A stretch of 34,230 bases of DNA from an uncultured Eubacteriales bacterium (lineage in GTDB: Bacteria; Bacillota; Clostridia; Oscillospirales; CAG-272). Below are positions 31,554 through 34,230 of this stretch, piece by piece. The translations under genes were made by a program, and so were the position numbers. How positions within the stretch are numbered: the first letter of the stretch is position 1; each line of letters starts with the position of its first letter. Location: contig CAKSLU010000016.1 in assembly GCA_934474225.1 (NCBI GenBank), forward strand, positions 1 to 34,230, in the 5' to 3' direction. The notes beneath the pieces are model-generated. The model had not been told where the DNA came from. It was given only the letters and a program-made list of their open reading frames with translations, and did no database searches.

Positions 31554-32588
31554 ATGGAGATCGACATCAAAAAAGAATACAAGACCCCGAGCGGCGTTTA
31601 CATTCTCTGCGGCGAGGAGGACTACCTCAAGCGGTTCTACGCCGCAAAAATGCGCGAGGCGCTGCTCGGCGACTCGCCCTATGCGCTCTTCAACCATGTG
31701 ATTTTCACGCCGAAGAGCTTCACAGCCGACGCCGCATCCGACGCGCTCATGACGCCGCCGGTCTTTGACGAGAAAAAGCTCATCGAGCTGTCGGAGTTCA
31801 ACTTTACCGAGTTGAAAGCCGCCGAAGTGGACGCGCTGCTCGAATTTTTCGAGGCGGCAAAGGCATATGACACCGTCGTGGTGCTGATGAATCTCGCCGC
31901 CGGTGCGCTCGACTGCGGGCAGACCCGCGGCGCAAAGATTACCAAGCCCTCCTCGCTCTACAAAAAGCTCTGCGCCGCCGCCAAGGTTGCCTATCTGCCG
32001 CACGCGACCGCGCGGGAGCTTGTCGTCTGGGCGGGCAAGCATTTTGCCAAGGACAAGTTCAACGCCGACGAACGGACGCTGGCGCATCTCGTCGATGTGG
32101 CGGGCAGCGACATGTCCGCGCTGGCCGGTGAGATTGAAAAGCTCTGCGCCTGGCTGCATGCAAACGGGCGCGACACGCTCACGGCAGCCGACATCGACCT
32201 TGTCACCTCGGCGACCAAGGAACTCGAACCCTTCGCCCTCTCGGGCGCGGTGCTGGACGGCGATGCCGACCGCGCGCTTGCGATTCTCGGCACGATGGAG
32301 GAGAAGCGCGTGCGGCCCTTTTCCGCCTTTGCGGGCATCTATTCCACTTATGTCGACCTCTTCCGCGTGCGCGCCTGCCTGGATGCGGGCATGCCCGTCG
32401 GCGAGATTGCAAAGAAGCTGAAGATGCACGAATATCGCACCAAGCTCTACGCCGCCGCCGCGAAGAAGACCACCGGCACGCGCCTTGCCGAAATTCTGTC
32501 GCTCTGCCGCGCGGCGGACCTCGCCGTCAAAAGTGAGAGCACCGACTACGGGCGGCTGCGCGCGCTCGTCTGCGAGGCGGCAAAATGA
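31554..32588 (+). CDS. holA: DNA polymerase III delta subunit
   Basis: The 344-residue product is the delta subunit of the clamp loader, which opens the beta sliding clamp. The start GVYILCGEEDYLKRFY is the typical N-terminus, TPPVFDEKKLIEL and the C-terminal collar region with HEYRTKLYAAAAKK follow. Length fits the family (about 330-350). AAGGAG lies seven bases before the ATG at 31554. Its stop overlaps the start of the next gene (ATGA). Confidence 0.9.
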   Translation: MEIDIKKEYKTPSGVYILCGEEDYLKRFYAAKMREALLGDSPYALFNHVIFTPKSFTADAASDALMTPPVFDEKKLIELSEFNFTELKAAEVDALLEFFEAAKAYDTVVVLMNLAAGALDCGQTRGAKITKPSSLYKKLCAAAKVAYLPHATARELVVWAGKHFAKDKFNADERTLAHLVDVAGSDMSALAGEIEKLCAWLHANGRDTLTAADIDLVTSATKELEPFALSGAVLDGDADRALAILGTMEEKRVRPFSAFAGIYSTYVDLFRVRACLDAGMPVGEIAKKLKMHEYRTKLYAAAAKKTTGTRLAEILSLCRAADLAVKSESTDYGRLRALVCEAAK

Positions 32589-33178
32589 GCGAAAAACTGC
32601 ACATTGCCCTGCCCGTCGTCGTGGAGGGCAAGTATGATAAAATCAAGCTGGACTCCGTCCTGGACGCCACCGTTCTCACCACCGGGGGGTTCGGCATTTT
32701 CAACAGCGCCGAGAAGAAGGCGCTGATCCGCCGCCTGTGCAAGGACGGCGTGATCCTGCTCTGCGACAGCGACGGCGCGGGCAAGGTCATCCGCGGCTAT
32801 CTCAAGGGCATTCTCCCGCCCGAGCGGGTCTACGACCTCTACATCCCGAAGATTGCGGGCAAGGAGCGGCGCAAGCGCGTCGGCTCCAAGGAGGGGACGC
32901 TCGGCGTGGAGGGCATGGACGCAGAGCTGCTCCGCGCGCTGTTCGCGCCCTATGCGGCAGACGGCGTCCCCGCGCGCACGCCGCTGACCAAGGCGGATTT
33001 CTATGCCTACGGGCTTTCCGGCGGCGCAAACGCAGCCGCACTGCGCGACGCGCTCGCCGCGCAGTTTGACTTGCCGAGCGGCATGACGGCAAACGCCCTC
33101 ATCGCCGCGCTCGCGCTGCTGTGCAGCCGCGAGGAATTTGAAACCGCCGCCCGCGCGGTGGCGGAAAAATTTTCGTGA
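32585..33178 (+). CDS. RNase M5-like TOPRIM protein
   Basis: The 197-residue protein has an N-terminal TOPRIM fold: the catalytic Glu in VVEGKYDKIKL (E14) and the metal pair in LLCDSDGAGK. KEGTLGVEGMDAELL resembles the GVEHA region of ribonuclease M5, which matures 5S rRNA in Gram-positive bacteria. It is a little longer than RnmV (about 185) and has a DUF4093-like C-terminus, so RNase M5 activity is likely but not certain. Translation is coupled to holA by a four-base overlap. Confidence 0.8.
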   Translation: MSEKLHIALPVVVEGKYDKIKLDSVLDATVLTTGGFGIFNSAEKKALIRRLCKDGVILLCDSDGAGKVIRGYLKGILPPERVYDLYIPKIAGKERRKRVGSKEGTLGVEGMDAELLRALFAPYAADGVPARTPLTKADFYAYGLSGGANAAALRDALAAQFDLPSGMTANALIAALALLCSREEFETAARAVAEKFS

Positions 33179-33211
33179 GGATTTTGCGGCGCTCCGCCGA
33201 CAAATAAGCAA

Positions 33212-33619
33212 ATGGAAAAGATCAAGAATTTGTACAAAAAATACCACGAGCAGATTGCCTATGTTTTCTACGGCGGGCTGACCACGGCGGTCAACTTTCT
33301 CACCTTCGGGCTGTTTGCCGACATCATCTGCATCGACGAGATGGCGGCGCAGTTGATTGCCTGGTTTGTCTCGGTGCTCTTTGCCTTCGTCACCAGCAAG
33401 TTCCGCGTGTTTGAAAACGGGCACAGCGGCCACGCCTTCCATGAGTTTTTGGGCTTTTTCGGCGCGCGTGCGCTGTCCGGCGTCATCGAGAACGGCGGCT
33501 TCTGGATTTTCGCCGAGCGGCTTGGCTACAACGACTATATTGTCAAGCTGGCACTGGCGTTTTTCGTCGTCGTCTCCAACTACGGGCTGTCCAAATTCCT
33601 GATTTTCCGCAAAAAGTGA
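33212..33619 (+). CDS. GtrA family membrane protein
   Basis: This 135-residue protein has four predicted membrane segments and the GtrA signature regions YVFYGGLTTAVNF, FVTSKFRVF and ending NYGLSKFLIF. The family is implicated in moving lipid-linked sugars across the membrane for cell-wall or surface polysaccharide synthesis. The ribosome site is weak. It lies 33 bases after the TOPRIM gene, with no glycosyltransferase in view. Confidence 0.88.
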   Translation: MEKIKNLYKKYHEQIAYVFYGGLTTAVNFLTFGLFADIICIDEMAAQLIAWFVSVLFAFVTSKFRVFENGHSGHAFHEFLGFFGARALSGVIENGGFWIFAERLGYNDYIVKLALAFFVVVSNYGLSKFLIFRKK

Positions 33620-33640
33620 ATTTGTGAAAGGAGCAACCCC

Positions 33641-34230
33641 ATGAAGAAACTTGCCATCTTTGCAGCAGCAATTCTCCTTTGCACCTCTCTCGTCTCCTGC
33701 GGCGCCGCCGCGGGCAAAAACGAATCCTACCGCGACAGCAGCGACCTGTACTATGCCGAGACCACCGCGGCAAACTATGACATCGGCTATCTCGAGCCGT
33801 CCGCCGCAGGCGACAGCTACAAGAGCGAAAATGAAAGCATCGGCGGCACGGCAGACACCATCCGCGAGGAAAAGCTGGTCTACACCGCCAATGTCACGCT
33901 GGAATCCGAGGATTTTGACACCGCGTCCGACGCGCTGCATCAAAAGATCGCCTCGCTCGGCGGCATCATCATCTCGGAGAACGCCTACAACTTAAACGGC
34001 AAGAGCTACGGCAACCGCTCGATGAACATGACCGTGCGCATCCCGCAGGAAAGCTACGAAACCTTCCTCACCGGGCTCTCCGACATCTGCAATGTCGCCG
34101 AGGTCAACCGCTATGTGGATAACCTCACCGAGCGCTACTACGACAACGAAAACCGGCTGAAATCCTACCGCATCCAGGAGGAGCGCCTGTTTGCCATGCT
34201 GGAAAAGGCGGAGAGCGTCACCGAAATGCT
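33641..34230 (+). CDS. DUF4349 lipoprotein, cut by the window end
   Basis: The first 196 codons are visible and the frame is still open at the window end. A lipoprotein signal peptide with lipobox LVSC (C20) is followed by an Asn/Ser/Tyr-rich linker and then a DUF4349 domain (from about 75: REEKLVYTANVTLES, SLGGIIISENAY, MNMTVRIPQESYETFL). DUF4349 proteins usually continue with a coiled coil and a C-terminal membrane segment, so the missing part likely has these. AAAGGAG lies before the ATG. It is an extracellular-side protein of unknown role. Confidence 0.85.
   Translation, partial: MKKLAIFAAAILLCTSLVSCGAAAGKNESYRDSSDLYYAETTAANYDIGYLEPSAAGDSYKSENESIGGTADTIREEKLVYTANVTLESEDFDTASDALHQKIASLGGIIISENAYNLNGKSYGNRSMNMTVRIPQESYETFLTGLSDICNVAEVNRYVDNLTERYYDNENRLKSYRIQEERLFAMLEKAESVTEM

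Overview
The window looks like a chromosomal piece of a G+C-rich, anaerobic, Gram-positive clostridial bacterium, probably of the Oscillospiraceae/Ruminococcaceae type. The evidence is an IspH-S1 fusion protein, a fused cytidylate kinase/acyltransferase, a T-box leader in front of pheST, a secG-rnr pair, a small secreted dockerin protein, and a palindromic intergenic repeat of a kind I associate from memory with this group. Most promoters are clear sigma-A type with 17-bp spacers, and most intergenic spaces are A+T-rich islands in G+C-rich coding sequence. The assignment is inference; there is no rRNA here.

Region 1 (about 90-11520, minus strand) is one long catabolic operon read from a strong promoter at 11485-11513: PfkB-type KDG kinase, KDPG aldolase, an MBL-fold hydrolase, a ROK-family regulator, an SDR dehydrogenase, an IlvD/Edd-type dehydratase, a fumarate-reductase-like flavoprotein, an FdrA protein and a DUF1116 protein. 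The first genes and the dehydratase fit a semi-phosphorylative Entner-Doudoroff route for a sugar acid (dehydration to KDG, phosphorylation to KDPG, cleavage to pyruvate and glyceraldehyde 3-phosphate). The last three genes do not belong to that textbook route. FdrA and DUF1116 proteins are known as parts of oxamate carbamoyltransferase (AllF, AllG), but the AllH-type subunit and a carbamate kinase are not in the window. This is the best candidate for an undescribed system.

Region 2 (11.6-13.5 kb, plus strand) is deoD (purine nucleoside phosphorylase) with a WYL-domain regulator, diverging from the operon. Region 3 (13.5-13.95 kb) is a solitary secreted dockerin gene between two perfect bidirectional terminators. 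Region 4 (13.96-19.55 kb, minus) is an rpiR-like regulator, a BaiN/HI0933-type flavoprotein, cmk-plsC and ispH-S1 operon, overlapping or tightly spaced. Region 5 (19.6-21.6 kb) holds a membrane-anchored alpha/beta hydrolase diverging from a YitT-family membrane protein, with a 15-bp palindrome between their promoters.

Region 6 (21.6-25.7 kb, minus) is pheS-pheT under a T-box leader. Region 7 (25.7-28.0 kb, minus) is an intracellular GH43 glycosidase, an aldose-epimerase-like protein and a YjbR-like protein, probably one operon. Region 8 (28.1-34.2 kb, plus) is secG, rnr, a DUF1934 protein, holA, an RNase M5-like TOPRIM protein, a GtrA-family protein and a DUF4349 lipoprotein that runs off the end. 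Two inverted copies of a 114-118 bp multi-hairpin repeat lie after the YitT gene and after rnr, and their second hairpin differs by compensating changes on both arms. I saw no tRNA, rRNA, CRISPR array, transposase or prophage gene.
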